This document shows positions 8,079 through 16,883 of a DNA stretch of 64,000 nucleotides, piece after piece. The stretch is taken from assembly GCA_028112705.1 (NCBI GenBank), contig JAOGYN010000001.1, positions 62,001 through 126,000 of the forward strand, given 5' to 3'. The translations under genes and the position numbers were made by a program. Under the pieces are notes generated by a model. That model had not been told where the DNA came from. It saw only the letters and a program-made list of their open reading frames with translations, and did not search any database. This DNA comes from GCA-002712045 sp028112705. Lineage in GTDB: Bacteria > Pseudomonadota > Alphaproteobacteria > Rhodobacterales > Rhodobacteraceae. The stretch's first letter is position 1, and each line of letters begins with the position of its first letter.

Positions 8079-9533
8079 ATGGAAATTCGAGAAGCATTAA
8101 CTTTTGATGACGTACTTTTAGTACCAGAGAAATCTAACGTGGTGCCTTCAGATGTTGACACAACAACCAATCTTACCAGTTCTATAAAATTAAATATCCC
8201 TTTATTATCTTCAGCAATGGATACAGTGACAGAATCCAGGATGGCGATTGCAATGGCCCAATTAGGTGGAATAGGGATCGTTCATCGAAACCTTTCTGTT
8301 TTGGAGCAGTGCGAACAAGTAAAAAAAGTTAAACGTTTTGTTTCTGGTGTTGTTCATGACCCGATTACATTGCTGGCTACTCAAACTTTGAAAGATGCAA
8401 AAAAGCTACAAGAGAACTTTCATATTTCTGGATTTCCGGTAATTGATGAAAACCGACGGGTAATCGGAATTATAACAAATAGAGATATGCGATTTGAAAG
8501 TAACGAAAACGCCTTAATAAAAGATATGATGACCACTGATAATTTAGCCATTATTACGGATCCTTCAGATTTAATTAAAGCAAAAATGATGATGCATGAA
8601 CGCAGAATTGAAAAGTTATTAATCGTTAATGGAAAAAATATTTTAACAGGTTTATTAACTATTAAAGATTTGGAGCAAGCTGTATTAAACCCCTCTGCTT
8701 GCAAGGATGATCTTGGTCGATTGAGGGTTGGTGCGGCTTCAACTGTTGGAGAAATAGGTTTCAATAGATCTTCAGATTTAATATCTGCTGGCGTTGATGT
8801 TTTGGTTATAGATACCGCACATGGCCACTCAGTTAAGGTTTTTGACGCAGTCGAAAGAATTAAGGATAAATGGCCTGATGTGCAGGTAATTGCTGGCAAT
8901 GTTGCGACAGCTGAGGCAACAAAGTCATTAATTGATGCTGGTGCAAATGCGGTAAAGGTTGGTATTGGGCCGGGTTCTATATGTACAACACGCATTGTTG
9001 CTGGTGTTGGCGTACCACAACTAACCGCTATAAATGACTGTGCAGAAATTGCAAAAAATAAAAATATCCCTATTATTGCTGATGGTGGAATTAAGTCATC
9101 TGGGGATTTATCAAAGGCAATTGCTGGGGGAGCCTCGTTGGCTATGGTAGGATCAATGATAGCTGGTACTGATGAGAGCCCTGGAGAAGTTATTCTGTAC
9201 CAAGGGCAGTCTTTTAAAAGTTATCGGGGAATGGGATCAATAGGAGCGATGGCTAGGGGCTCTGCGGATAGATATTTTCAGGAAGAGGTAAGTGTTGATA
9301 AATTTGTCCCAGAAGGTGTGGAGGGTAGGGTTCCTTATACCGGACCAGTCTCAACAATTGTTCATCAATTAGTTGGTGGATTATGTGCATCGATGGGTTA
9401 CACTGGGTGTTCTTCCGTTTCTGAAATGAACAATAATTGTAAGTTTGTTAGAATATCTAATGCAGGCCTGTCTGAAAGTCATGTTCATGATGTGCAGATA
9501 ACGCGGAACGCTCCTAATTATAAGAAAGATTAA
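8079..9533 (+). CDS. guaB: Inosine-5'-monophosphate dehydrogenase
   Basis: GuaB oxidises IMP to XMP with NAD+, the committed step to guanine nucleotides. The protein has 484 residues: an (alpha/beta)8 barrel interrupted by two CBS domains at about 95-205. The active-site loop GPGSICTTRIV carries the catalytic Cys302, and YRGMGSIGAM plus the RYFQEE flap are present. An excellent GAGGAG ribosome site precedes the ATG. rsmB starts 13 bases downstream, the common alphaproteobacterial arrangement. Together with hpt and the pur genes it makes this window rich in purine metabolism. Confidence 0.97.
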   Translation: MEIREALTFDDVLLVPEKSNVVPSDVDTTTNLTSSIKLNIPLLSSAMDTVTESRMAIAMAQLGGIGIVHRNLSVLEQCEQVKKVKRFVSGVVHDPITLLATQTLKDAKKLQENFHISGFPVIDENRRVIGIITNRDMRFESNENALIKDMMTTDNLAIITDPSDLIKAKMMMHERRIEKLLIVNGKNILTGLLTIKDLEQAVLNPSACKDDLGRLRVGAASTVGEIGFNRSSDLISAGVDVLVIDTAHGHSVKVFDAVERIKDKWPDVQVIAGNVATAEATKSLIDAGANAVKVGIGPGSICTTRIVAGVGVPQLTAINDCAEIAKNKNIPIIADGGIKSSGDLSKAIAGGASLAMVGSMIAGTDESPGEVILYQGQSFKSYRGMGSIGAMARGSADRYFQEEVSVDKFVPEGVEGRVPYTGPVSTIVHQLVGGLCASMGYTGCSSVSEMNNNCKFVRISNAGLSESHVHDVQITRNAPNYKKD

Positions 9534-9546
9534 TATTGAATTATTC

Positions 9547-10719
9547 ATGCAAATAAACTCCATATATCAATCAGTTATTGAAATATTAGATACGTATTTA
9601 AATGAAGCTAAAATAGACTTTGTTTTAAAAAAATGGGCAATCAAACACCGTTTTGCCGGTTCGTCTGATAGGAGAAAAATAAAAGATATAATTTTTGATA
9701 TAATACGTCAAAAAAAATCATGCGAGCATGTAGGCGGTGGTTTCAGTGGAAGAAATCTTTTAATTGGTTATTTAAAACTTAAGGGTACTGAATTAAGCAG
9801 TGTATTTGATAACTCTAAATTTGGACCAGAAGAGTTAACAATTAAAGAACAGAATATTAATGTTGATTTATCTAATTTATCCAATATTTACGAATTAGAT
9901 TTTCCAAGTTGGCTTATTCCTATTCTGCGAAGATCATTATTAAATGAATTTAGTAATGTTGTTAAAGCCTTACGAGACAGATCTCATATACAACTTCGAG
10001 TTAATCTAAAAAAAATATCTCGATTAAATGCGATGAAAAAATTGCAAAAAAATAATATTGAATGCGAAATCAATGAATTATGCTCTACTGCATTAAATGT
10101 TTTGAATGGTGCAAAACATATTTTAACATCACCGTGTTTTGAAAACGGATTTGTTGAACTTCAAGATGCTGGCAGCCAATTAGTTTCCGAGTTAATTGAA
10201 ATTAACTATAATGATAAAGTTTTAGATATGTGCGCTGGTGCAGGTGGGAAAAGTCTTGCTATCTCCTGTGGTGCAGAGATGGATGCAACTTATTTTGCTT
10301 GGGATATAAATTTTGATCGAATGAAAGATATCGACGCTAGATCAAAAAGGGCAGGTGTGAAAATAGAAAAAGTCATCAAACTTAGTTCAAAATCGTGTTA
10401 TAATAAAATTATAATTGATGCTCCTTGTTCAGGTTCAGGTTCTTGGAGAAGAGATCCTGAAGGAAAGTGGCGCTTAGATGAAGATATATTAGATAATTAT
10501 GTCAAAACTCAAAGAGAGTTAATTTTGAAAGGTCTAAAACTTTTAGCGCCAAGGGGACAAATTTTATATATTACCTGTTCAATATTAGATATTGAAAACG
10601 GTAAATTGATCGATGATCTAATTTCTTCGGTACTTTCCTTAAGACTAGTAAAAAGTATATCTTTGGTACCTTCCAGTAAAAGTGATGGGTTTTATGGTGC
10701 TGTTTTGGAAAAAGTATAA
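9547..10719 (+). CDS. rsmB: RsmB/NOP family 16S rRNA m5C methyltransferase
   Basis: This SAM-dependent RNA cytosine-5 methyltransferase has 390 residues. The SAM-binding motif VLDMCAGAGGKSLA, the catalytic Cys in DAPCSGSGSWRRDPE and the second Cys in YITCSIL are all present; this two-cysteine arrangement defines the RsmB/Nop2/Sun family. The N-terminal 140 residues are a divergent NusB-like helical region, as in RsmB. It lies 13 bases after guaB. The substrate (16S C967) is inferred from family and neighbourhood; another RNA target is possible. Confidence 0.88.
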   Translation: MQINSIYQSVIEILDTYLNEAKIDFVLKKWAIKHRFAGSSDRRKIKDIIFDIIRQKKSCEHVGGGFSGRNLLIGYLKLKGTELSSVFDNSKFGPEELTIKEQNINVDLSNLSNIYELDFPSWLIPILRRSLLNEFSNVVKALRDRSHIQLRVNLKKISRLNAMKKLQKNNIECEINELCSTALNVLNGAKHILTSPCFENGFVELQDAGSQLVSELIEINYNDKVLDMCAGAGGKSLAISCGAEMDATYFAWDINFDRMKDIDARSKRAGVKIEKVIKLSSKSCYNKIIIDAPCSGSGSWRRDPEGKWRLDEDILDNYVKTQRELILKGLKLLAPRGQILYITCSILDIENGKLIDDLISSVLSLRLVKSISLVPSSKSDGFYGAVLEKV

Positions 10720-10766
10720 CTTCCGAACTAAGTTATTATTTTATAATTTGAGAAAAGACTTGATTT

Positions 10767-10781
10767 GTTCTTTGTTTGTAC
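10767..10781. promoter_or_regulatory. Imperfect LexA (SOS) box upstream of recA
   Basis: GTTC-TTTGTTT-GTAC matches the alphaproteobacterial LexA site GTTC-N7-GTTC in seven of eight defined bases. It lies about 78 bases before the recA ATG and 28 bases upstream of a perfect box, so it may be a second, weaker operator. Being imperfect, it could be chance in AT-rich DNA. Confidence 0.5.
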
Positions 10782-10794
10782 CCATACATAGAGA

Positions 10795-10809
10795 GAACAT
10801 TACATGAAC
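10795..10809. promoter_or_regulatory. Perfect LexA (SOS) box upstream of recA
   Basis: GAAC-ATTACAT-GAAC is an exact match to the alphaproteobacterial direct-repeat LexA site (GTTC-N7-GTTC read on the other strand). It ends about 49 bases before the recA ATG, where an operator would block RNA polymerase. It predicts LexA-repressed, DNA-damage-induced recA. Confidence 0.88.
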
Positions 10810-10858
10810 AAACCTTTGATTGAAGCTAATTAAGTGATATGAAATAAGGAGATGAATT

Positions 10859-11929
10859 ATGAGTGACATTTTAGATCTATCGGAAAGACGGAATATGGAT
10901 AAACAAAAAGCATTAGATGCAGCACTTGCCCAAATAGAAAGATCTTTTGGCAAAGGATCGATAATGAAATTAGGTCAAAACAATGCTGTTATGGAGATTG
11001 AAGCGACTTCAACTGGATCTATAGGACTTGATATTGCCTTAGGTATAGGTGGGCTTCCTAAAGGTCGGATTATTGAGATTTATGGCCCTGAATCATCTGG
11101 AAAAACTACATTGGCACTCCACTCAGCGGCTGAAGAGCAGAAAACAGGAGGTGTTTGTGCTTTTGTTGATGCGGAGCATGCGTTAGATCCAAGTTATGCT
11201 AAAAAACTAGGTGTAGATTTAGACGAGCTGCTGATTTCTCAGCCTGATACAGGAGAGCAGGCACTTGAGATTACCGATACACTTGTCAGGTCAGGTGCAG
11301 TTTCTATGGTTATTATTGACTCAGTTGCAGCTTTAACACCAAAATCTGAATTAGAAGGTGATATGGGCGATCACCAGATGGGTGGTCAAGCCAGATTAAT
11401 GAGCCAGGCAATGAGAAAATTGACTGGATCAATTAGTAAATCAAAATGTATGGTCATTTTTATAAATCAAATTCGCATGAAAATTGGAGTGATGTTTGGT
11501 TCTCCTGAAACCACAACTGGTGGTAATGCATTAAAATTTTATTCTTCAGTTCGTTTAGATATTAGACGTATTGGTGCATTAAAAGATCGTGACGAAATAG
11601 TGGGCAATGCTACAAGAGTTAAGGTGGTTAAGAACAAAGTTGCTCCACCATTTAAGCAAGTGGAATTTGATATAATGTACGGTGAAGGAATTTCAAAGGC
11701 AGGTGAGCTAATTGATTTAGGAGTAAAGGCAGGAATTGTTGAAAAATCTGGATCATGGTTTTCATATGGGGACGAACGTATTGGTCAGGGTCGCGAAAAT
11801 GTGAAAAATTACTTAAAGGAATTTCCAAAAACTGCAATGGAGATTGAGGATAAGATCAGAGCAGCTAATGGCCTTGATTTTGAAACAAGAAAAAATCCAA
11901 AGCCCTCTGATGAAGTGCTTGAAGGATAA
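10859..11929 (+). CDS. recA: Recombinase RecA
   Basis: RecA (356 residues) forms the ATP-dependent strand-exchange filament and acts as co-protease for LexA. Walker A is GPESSGKT at 76-83, and the VIDSVAAL Walker B strand, the MGDHQMGGQARLMSQAMR loop and the GGNALKFYSSVR segment are all standard. A textbook AAGGAG ribosome site precedes the ATG. One perfect and one near-perfect LexA box lie upstream and a strong intrinsic terminator follows the stop, so recA is probably a single-gene SOS-regulated unit. There is no intein. Confidence 0.98.
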   Translation: MSDILDLSERRNMDKQKALDAALAQIERSFGKGSIMKLGQNNAVMEIEATSTGSIGLDIALGIGGLPKGRIIEIYGPESSGKTTLALHSAAEEQKTGGVCAFVDAEHALDPSYAKKLGVDLDELLISQPDTGEQALEITDTLVRSGAVSMVIIDSVAALTPKSELEGDMGDHQMGGQARLMSQAMRKLTGSISKSKCMVIFINQIRMKIGVMFGSPETTTGGNALKFYSSVRLDIRRIGALKDRDEIVGNATRVKVVKNKVAPPFKQVEFDIMYGEGISKAGELIDLGVKAGIVEKSGSWFSYGDERIGQGRENVKNYLKEFPKTAMEIEDKIRAANGLDFETRKNPKPSDEVLEG

Positions 11930-11941
11930 TAAATTAAACTA

Positions 11942-11985
11942 ACTTGTTAAATGACTTGAAGGTCATTTAACAAGTATTTGGTTTT
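11942..11985 (+). terminator. Intrinsic terminator of recA
   Basis: A perfect 14-bp inverted repeat (11942-11955 with 11962-11975, six-base loop) is followed by a T-rich tail, 12 bases after the recA stop. The stem is AT-rich but long. It would also lie downstream of the convergent SMR gene, whose own stop is at 11990, and may serve both strands. Confidence 0.85.
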
Positions 11986-11989
11986 AAAA

Positions 11990-12328
11990 TTATGATAATG
12001 TTGCTGTTGTTGAAAAAAGATGGATTATTATTATTCCCAAGATTACTAATATTAATCCAAAAATTGCCCACAAATCGATAGGTTGTTTATAATAGAATAC
12101 ACTTATAGCCGTTATAAAAACGATTCCTAAACCAGACCAAAAAGCATAAACGATTCCTAATGGCATGTATTTCAAAGTTAGTGTCATCATATAAATGGCT
12201 CCACCTAATCCAATCGCTGTAAACACAGATGGCCAAAATTTGGTAAATTGTTGAGAAGACTGCATTGCGGTTGTTCCAAAACACTCTAATACTACTGCAA
12301 TTAATAGGTATAAATGATATTTCTGCAT
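11990..12328 (-). CDS. Small multidrug resistance (SMR) family transporter
   Basis: This is a 112-residue protein with four predicted membrane helices, the size and layout of EmrE/QacE/Gdx proton-coupled exporters. The essential membrane glutamate is present in helix 1 (LLIAVVLECFGTTAMQ, about residue 15), as are the helix-2 GGAIYMM segment and the helix-3 GIVYAFWSGLG stretch. Substrate is unknown: quaternary ammonium compounds, guanidinium or polyamines are all known for the family. It is a lone gene, convergent with recA. A single SMR gene suggests a homodimer. Confidence 0.9.
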   Translation of the reverse strand: MQKYHLYLLIAVVLECFGTTAMQSSQQFTKFWPSVFTAIGLGGAIYMMTLTLKYMPLGIVYAFWSGLGIVFITAISVFYYKQPIDLWAIFGLILVILGIIIIHLFSTTATLS

Positions 12329-12552
12329 TATTTCTTTCCTGTATTAGTTGGTCCTTAATCTACCTAATAGTAAGAATTTATTTTAATTTAATAAAAAGAT
12401 TATAATTTAATATGATAAAAAGACGAATTGAAAATATTTTTATTTTAACGTATGAGGATTTATTAATTAGTGTTTCATTAATTTATCTTTGTTGGATCTT
12501 TTTTTGAAATTTGTTATTATCAAATATTAGTCTTTTTACAGGTTTGATCATT

Positions 12553-14772
12553 ATGACTTCAGAAACATTACCAGATATTATATACACAATCGTGGATGAG
12601 GCTCCAGAACTGGCCAGTGCGTCTCTATTGCCGATTATAAGGGGTTTCAGTAGAGTGGCTGGCTTAACTGTAGGCACTAAGGATATTTCCTTGGCTGGAA
12701 GATTATTGGCTGCATTTCCGGAATATCTTAAAGAAGATCAACGAAAAACCGATGATTTGGCTGTCCTGAGCAAAGTTGTGCTTAATTCAAGTGCTAATAT
12801 TATTAAATTACCCAATGTTTCAGCTTCAGTACCCCAATTAACTGCAGCTATTATTGAATTACAACACCAGGGCTATAACCTACCACATTATCCAGAGAAT
12901 CCATTAAATAAAAAAGATACTGACATTCGTAATCGATACGACGCGTTAAAGGGCTCCGCTGTCAACCCAGTGTTAAGAGAAGGAAATTCTGATCGGAGAG
13001 CAGCTAAGGCTGTTAAACGGTATGCAATGAGTAATCCGCATTCAATGGGTAAGTGGGAGCCTTCTTCAAAGACACGTGTATCTTTCATGAAAGGTCGTGA
13101 TTTTTATTTTAATGAAAAATCATCTACAATATTACAACAACATAGTGGAAAAGCTCAAATTATTTTTGAAGATTTAAATGGTCTTAAAGTGGTATTAAAG
13201 GATAGTTTCGCAGTACATGAAGGATCTGTCGTTGACGCTACATTTATGGATGTCATTGAATTGCGTCAATTTTTTAAAGATCAAATTGAGTTAACAAAAG
13301 ATCTTAACATATTGTTTTCGCTTCATTTAAAAGCAACAATGATGAAAGTTTCTGATCCAATCATTTTTGGACATGCCTTATCAGTTTTTTTTGATGAAGT
13401 TTTTCTAAAACATGCTGAAAATCTGAAGTTGGCCGGGGTTAACCCAAACTCAGGGCTTGGTGAGGTTTTAAAGTGTGTTGAGGGAAAAACTGAAATAACT
13501 GACCATTTTAAGCGTGTTATTTCTTCCCAACCTGAACTTTATATGGTGGACAGTGATCGTGGGATTACAAATCTCCATGTTCCGTCTGATGTGATTATAG
13601 ATGCATCTATGCCTGCAATAATTCGGGCTGGTGGCAAAGGGTGGGGAGCAGATGGGCAATCTAAAGATACAAATTGTGTAATACCCGATAGTAGTTATGC
13701 AACTATTTATGATGAGACAATCAAATATTTTATAGAAACTGGTGAACTCGATCCCACCACTGCTGGTTCGGTCGATAATGTTGGCTTGATGGCTCAAAAG
13801 GCTGAAGAATATGGATCACATCCAACTACATTTGAAATGCAAATGCCTGGAACTGTTAAGATTATTTTAGAGTCTGGAGCCGTGTTACATGAACATAATG
13901 TAAGAAAGGGTGATGTATGGCGATCATCATCATCGAGAAAAGCACCGATAGAGGATTGGGTAAATTTAGGTATTGAACGTCAACGCATTACTGGTTCAGC
14001 TGCAATTTTTTGGTTAGATAAAAATCGCGCCCATGACGCACAATTGATAAATTATGTTTCTTCGATATTGGATGCTAAGGGTTTGTCAGATAAATTTCAA
14101 ATTTTATCTCCACGCAAAGCCACCAGGGTATCTTTAGAGACTATTCGTAAAGGTGAAAATATCATTGCTATAACAGGTAATGTACTAAGAGATTATTTAA
14201 CTGATTTATTTCCAATTTTAGAATTGGGCACTTCTGCCAAAATGCTATCTATCGTGAAACTGATGAATGGTGGGGGTTTGTTCGAAACTGGTGCGGGTGG
14301 TTCGGCGCCCAAGCATGTCCAGCAACTAGTTGAAGAAAATCATCTGCGTTGGGACTCTCTTGGAGAGTTTTGTGCATTAGGTGAGTCTTTAAAGTTCTTT
14401 TCAGATAAAAACCATAATACTCGCGCGGCAGTGTTAGGGGAAGCAGTGGAGTCAGCCACACAAGCAGTTTTAGATTTTAACAAATCTCCGATGCGTGAAG
14501 TTGGACAGTTAGACAACAGAAGTAGTCATTTTTATTTTGCTTTATATTGGTCAGATGCACTTGCAAAACAAAATTCAGATCCTTATTTATCGTCATATTT
14601 TTTACCTGTAGCAAAAAAATTAAAAGAAAAGGAGAGTATTATTTTAAATGAATTAAACTCTTTTCAAGGTGCTAAAGTTGATTTATCTGGATACTATCAT
14701 CCCGATCCAATTAAAGTATCAAATATAATGCGTCCCAGCAAAACTTTTAATAAGATTATTGATACTTTATAA
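12553..14772 (+). CDS. icd: Isocitrate dehydrogenase (NADP+), monomeric type
   Basis: This protein has 739 residues from the ATG at 12553; an upstream TTG-led extension lacks any resemblance to the family and I exclude it. It is the large single-subunit isocitrate dehydrogenase, unrelated in length to the ~420-residue dimeric enzyme. It oxidatively decarboxylates isocitrate to 2-oxoglutarate, making NADPH. Recognisable segments are VKRYAMSNPHSMGKW, the SMPAIIRAGGKGWGADG region, ARYSDALAKQN-like FALYWSDALAKQN and GGGLFETGAGGSAPKH near the C-terminus. It is a single gene with a weak ribosome site (ACAGG), between the SMR pump and lipA. Confidence 0.94.
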   Translation: MTSETLPDIIYTIVDEAPELASASLLPIIRGFSRVAGLTVGTKDISLAGRLLAAFPEYLKEDQRKTDDLAVLSKVVLNSSANIIKLPNVSASVPQLTAAIIELQHQGYNLPHYPENPLNKKDTDIRNRYDALKGSAVNPVLREGNSDRRAAKAVKRYAMSNPHSMGKWEPSSKTRVSFMKGRDFYFNEKSSTILQQHSGKAQIIFEDLNGLKVVLKDSFAVHEGSVVDATFMDVIELRQFFKDQIELTKDLNILFSLHLKATMMKVSDPIIFGHALSVFFDEVFLKHAENLKLAGVNPNSGLGEVLKCVEGKTEITDHFKRVISSQPELYMVDSDRGITNLHVPSDVIIDASMPAIIRAGGKGWGADGQSKDTNCVIPDSSYATIYDETIKYFIETGELDPTTAGSVDNVGLMAQKAEEYGSHPTTFEMQMPGTVKIILESGAVLHEHNVRKGDVWRSSSSRKAPIEDWVNLGIERQRITGSAAIFWLDKNRAHDAQLINYVSSILDAKGLSDKFQILSPRKATRVSLETIRKGENIIAITGNVLRDYLTDLFPILELGTSAKMLSIVKLMNGGGLFETGAGGSAPKHVQQLVEENHLRWDSLGEFCALGESLKFFSDKNHNTRAAVLGEAVESATQAVLDFNKSPMREVGQLDNRSSHFYFALYWSDALAKQNSDPYLSSYFLPVAKKLKEKESIILNELNSFQGAKVDLSGYYHPDPIKVSNIMRPSKTFNKIIDTL

Positions 14773-14842
14773 GGTTCTTGTTCCTATCTATTATCGTTTA
14801 AGTAATACTTGCTGTAAAAGTATATAGGTCTTATATTAACTT

Positions 14843-15790
14843 ATGGAAAAAATACTAAGACAAAATGTTCGTCATCCAGAGAAGGTAAATAAACCGGACA
14901 CTCCAATATTGCGTAAACCTAATTGGATAAGGGTTAAGGCACCTAGCTCAGAGGGTTATAAAGCCACTAAAAAAATTTTAAAAAATAATAACTTGGTCAC
15001 TGTATGTGAAGAAGCCAATTGTCCTAATGTTGGTGAGTGCTGGTCGCAGGGACATGCAACTATGATGATTATGGGTGATATTTGCACTCGTGGGTGCTCT
15101 TTTTGTAATATTGCCACTGGTAAACCAAATGATTTAGATACTTTTGAGCCTGGGCGCGTAGCTTTTGCTGTCTCAAAATTAAAATTGAATCATGTTGTGA
15201 TAACTTCAGTTGATAGAGATGATTTGATTGATGGCGGTTCAGAACATTTTGTTAAAACGATCCGTGCCATTAGAAAAAGATCGCCAAACACAACTATAGA
15301 AATATTAACTCCTGATTTTTTAAGATGTGAGGATGATGCTTTAGAAGCAATTGTTCAAGCTAAGCCAGATGTTTTTAATCATAATGTAGAGACTGTTCCT
15401 GGATTGTATCCGACTGTAAGGCCTGGCGCGCGGTATTTCCACTCATTAAGGCTCTTACAACGAGTGAAAGATATTGATCCGACCATGTTTACTAAATCTG
15501 GTATTATGGTTGGACTTGGCGAAACTCGGCAAGAAGTTAATCAAGTTATGGATGATATGCGCTCGGCAAACATTGATTTTTTAACTATTGGACAATATCT
15601 CCAACCCACACCAAAACATCATGCTGTAAAAGACTTCATTAAGCCTGAAGAGTTTGAAAGTTATCGTAAAGCGGCTGTTGGAAAAGGTTTTTTAATGATT
15701 TCATCAAGTCCATTAACTAGATCAAGTTACCATGCTGGTGATGATTTCAAACTACTGAGAGCTGCGCGATTGGCAAAACTAAAAGCCTAA
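14843..15790 (+). CDS. lipA: Lipoyl synthase
   Basis: LipA is a radical-SAM enzyme (315 residues) that inserts two sulfurs into octanoyl groups on lipoyl domains. Both iron-sulfur sites are complete: C55, C60, C66 (auxiliary cluster, CEEANCPNVGEC) and C81, C85, C88 (radical-SAM cluster, CTRGCSFC). The C-terminal RSSY motif that supplies the serine ligand to the auxiliary cluster is also present. It precedes the COQ10/RatA-like gene, as is usual in alphaproteobacteria, but here an hpt gene on the other strand lies between them. Confidence 0.97.
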   Translation: MEKILRQNVRHPEKVNKPDTPILRKPNWIRVKAPSSEGYKATKKILKNNNLVTVCEEANCPNVGECWSQGHATMMIMGDICTRGCSFCNIATGKPNDLDTFEPGRVAFAVSKLKLNHVVITSVDRDDLIDGGSEHFVKTIRAIRKRSPNTTIEILTPDFLRCEDDALEAIVQAKPDVFNHNVETVPGLYPTVRPGARYFHSLRLLQRVKDIDPTMFTKSGIMVGLGETRQEVNQVMDDMRSANIDFLTIGQYLQPTPKHHAVKDFIKPEEFESYRKAAVGKGFLMISSSPLTRSSYHAGDDFKLLRAARLAKLKA

Positions 15791-15791
15791 T

Positions 15792-16331
15792 CTATTCAGT
15801 AAATTTTACCTTACCTATATGCGGTAAGTTCCTGTTTCGTTGTGCATAATCAATTCCATATCCAACAATAAATTCATCTGGAATTTCAAACCCAATCCAT
15901 GTTGCCGTTATATCTACCTCTCGGCGGGATGGTTTGTCCAACAATGCACAAACCTCGATTCTCTTTGGGCTTCTAGTTCGCAAAAGTTTTAAGACATGGT
16001 TAATAGTGTGCCCAGTATCTACAATGTCTTCCACAACCAGCACATCTCGATCTTTAATTTCTCCACGTAAGTCCTTCAATATTCTTACTTCTTTTGAACT
16101 TTCTGTTGAGTTTCCATAACTAGACGCTTCAAGAAAATCGACTTCTACTGGTAAATCTAATTCGCGAACTAAATCAGCTATAAAGACGAATGAGCCTCTA
16201 AGGAGCCCTACGACAATTAATTTGTCTGTCCCAGAGAATGCAAATGAAATTTCAGAAGCTAATCCTTCAACTCGCGCTGCAATCGACTTCGCCGATATCA
16301 TTTGCTCTATGGTATAATTTGAATGATTCAT
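15792..16331 (-). CDS. hpt: Hypoxanthine phosphoribosyltransferase
   Basis: This purine-salvage enzyme joins hypoxanthine (and often guanine) to PRPP. From the ATG at 16331 it has 179 residues; AAGGGGG sits just before this ATG, so I reject the TTG 15 bases upstream. The PRPP-binding loop VVEDIVDTGHT, the flexible-loop ASSYGNST region and VGLLRGSFVFIADL are all characteristic. Its stop lies one base from the convergent lipA stop. It complements the de novo purine genes in this window. Confidence 0.93.
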   Translation of the reverse strand: MNHSNYTIEQMISAKSIAARVEGLASEISFAFSGTDKLIVVGLLRGSFVFIADLVRELDLPVEVDFLEASSYGNSTESSKEVRILKDLRGEIKDRDVLVVEDIVDTGHTINHVLKLLRTRSPKRIEVCALLDKPSRREVDITATWIGFEIPDEFIVGYGIDYAQRNRNLPHIGKVKFTE

Positions 16332-16420
16332 ATTGCCCCCTTGCAATCCTGTGTTACTTTAGAAAAAAGCAAAGCAAATGTCACAATAAAAATTAACTTA
16401 TAGAAATATTGCAACCATTT

Positions 16421-16870
16421 ATGCCAAAACATTTCGAAAATAAAGTTATGCCATATACTGCAGACCAGATGTTTGACTTAGTATCTGACATTGAAAACTA
16501 TGCAAGTTTTCTCCCCTGGTGTGCGGGTGCACGAATTAAAACTGAGAATGAAGTTGAAAATAAAATAGTTATAACTGCAGATTTAATTATTTCTTTTAAA
16601 GCATTTAGAGAAAAATTTACTTCAGAGGTCACATTGGTTTCTGAAAATCATGAGGTTTTAGTTAGGTATTTAGATGGCCCTTTTAAATATTTGGTTAATA
16701 ATTGGAAATTTACTGATTTAGAGCCTGGGCGCTGTAATGCTGAGTTTATGGTGGACTTTGAATTTAAGTCGAAAATCCTTCAAGGTTTGATAGGTGTCGT
16801 GTTTAATCAAGCAATGCTAAAAATTGTTAGAGCGTTTGAAACCCAAGCAGCTACGTTGTACGACAAATAG
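16421..16870 (+). CDS. COQ10/RatA-like START-domain protein (putative ubiquinone-binding)
   Basis: This 149-residue member of the polyketide cyclase/START superfamily matches the COQ10 and RatA branch: MPKHFENKVMPYTADQMFDLVSDIENY at the start and PFKYLVNNWKF, VDFEFKSKILQ further on. In alphaproteobacteria this gene regularly sits beside lipA and is thought to help ubiquinone function; the 'RatA toxin' label comes from one E. coli homologue. I use the ATG at 16421 over a TTG at 16409. Chaperone or lipid-binding role is family inference only. Confidence 0.82.
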   Translation: MPKHFENKVMPYTADQMFDLVSDIENYASFLPWCAGARIKTENEVENKIVITADLIISFKAFREKFTSEVTLVSENHEVLVRYLDGPFKYLVNNWKFTDLEPGRCNAEFMVDFEFKSKILQGLIGVVFNQAMLKIVRAFETQAATLYDK

Positions 16871-16883
16871 CTATGCAACAAAA

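Noticed and set aside
8420..8995. Open frame of 191 codons antisense to guaB
   Set aside because: It lies wholly within guaB, has no recognisable domain, and follows from guaB codon composition.
10741..10953. Antisense frame of 70 codons overlapping the recA promoter and start
   Set aside because: It covers the SOS boxes and ribosome site of recA and has no protein-like features.
12412..12507. 31-codon frame (MIKRRIENIFILTYEDLL...) upstream of icd
   Set aside because: It has a plausible hydrophobic tail but no ribosome site or known relative, and AT-rich DNA yields such frames by chance.
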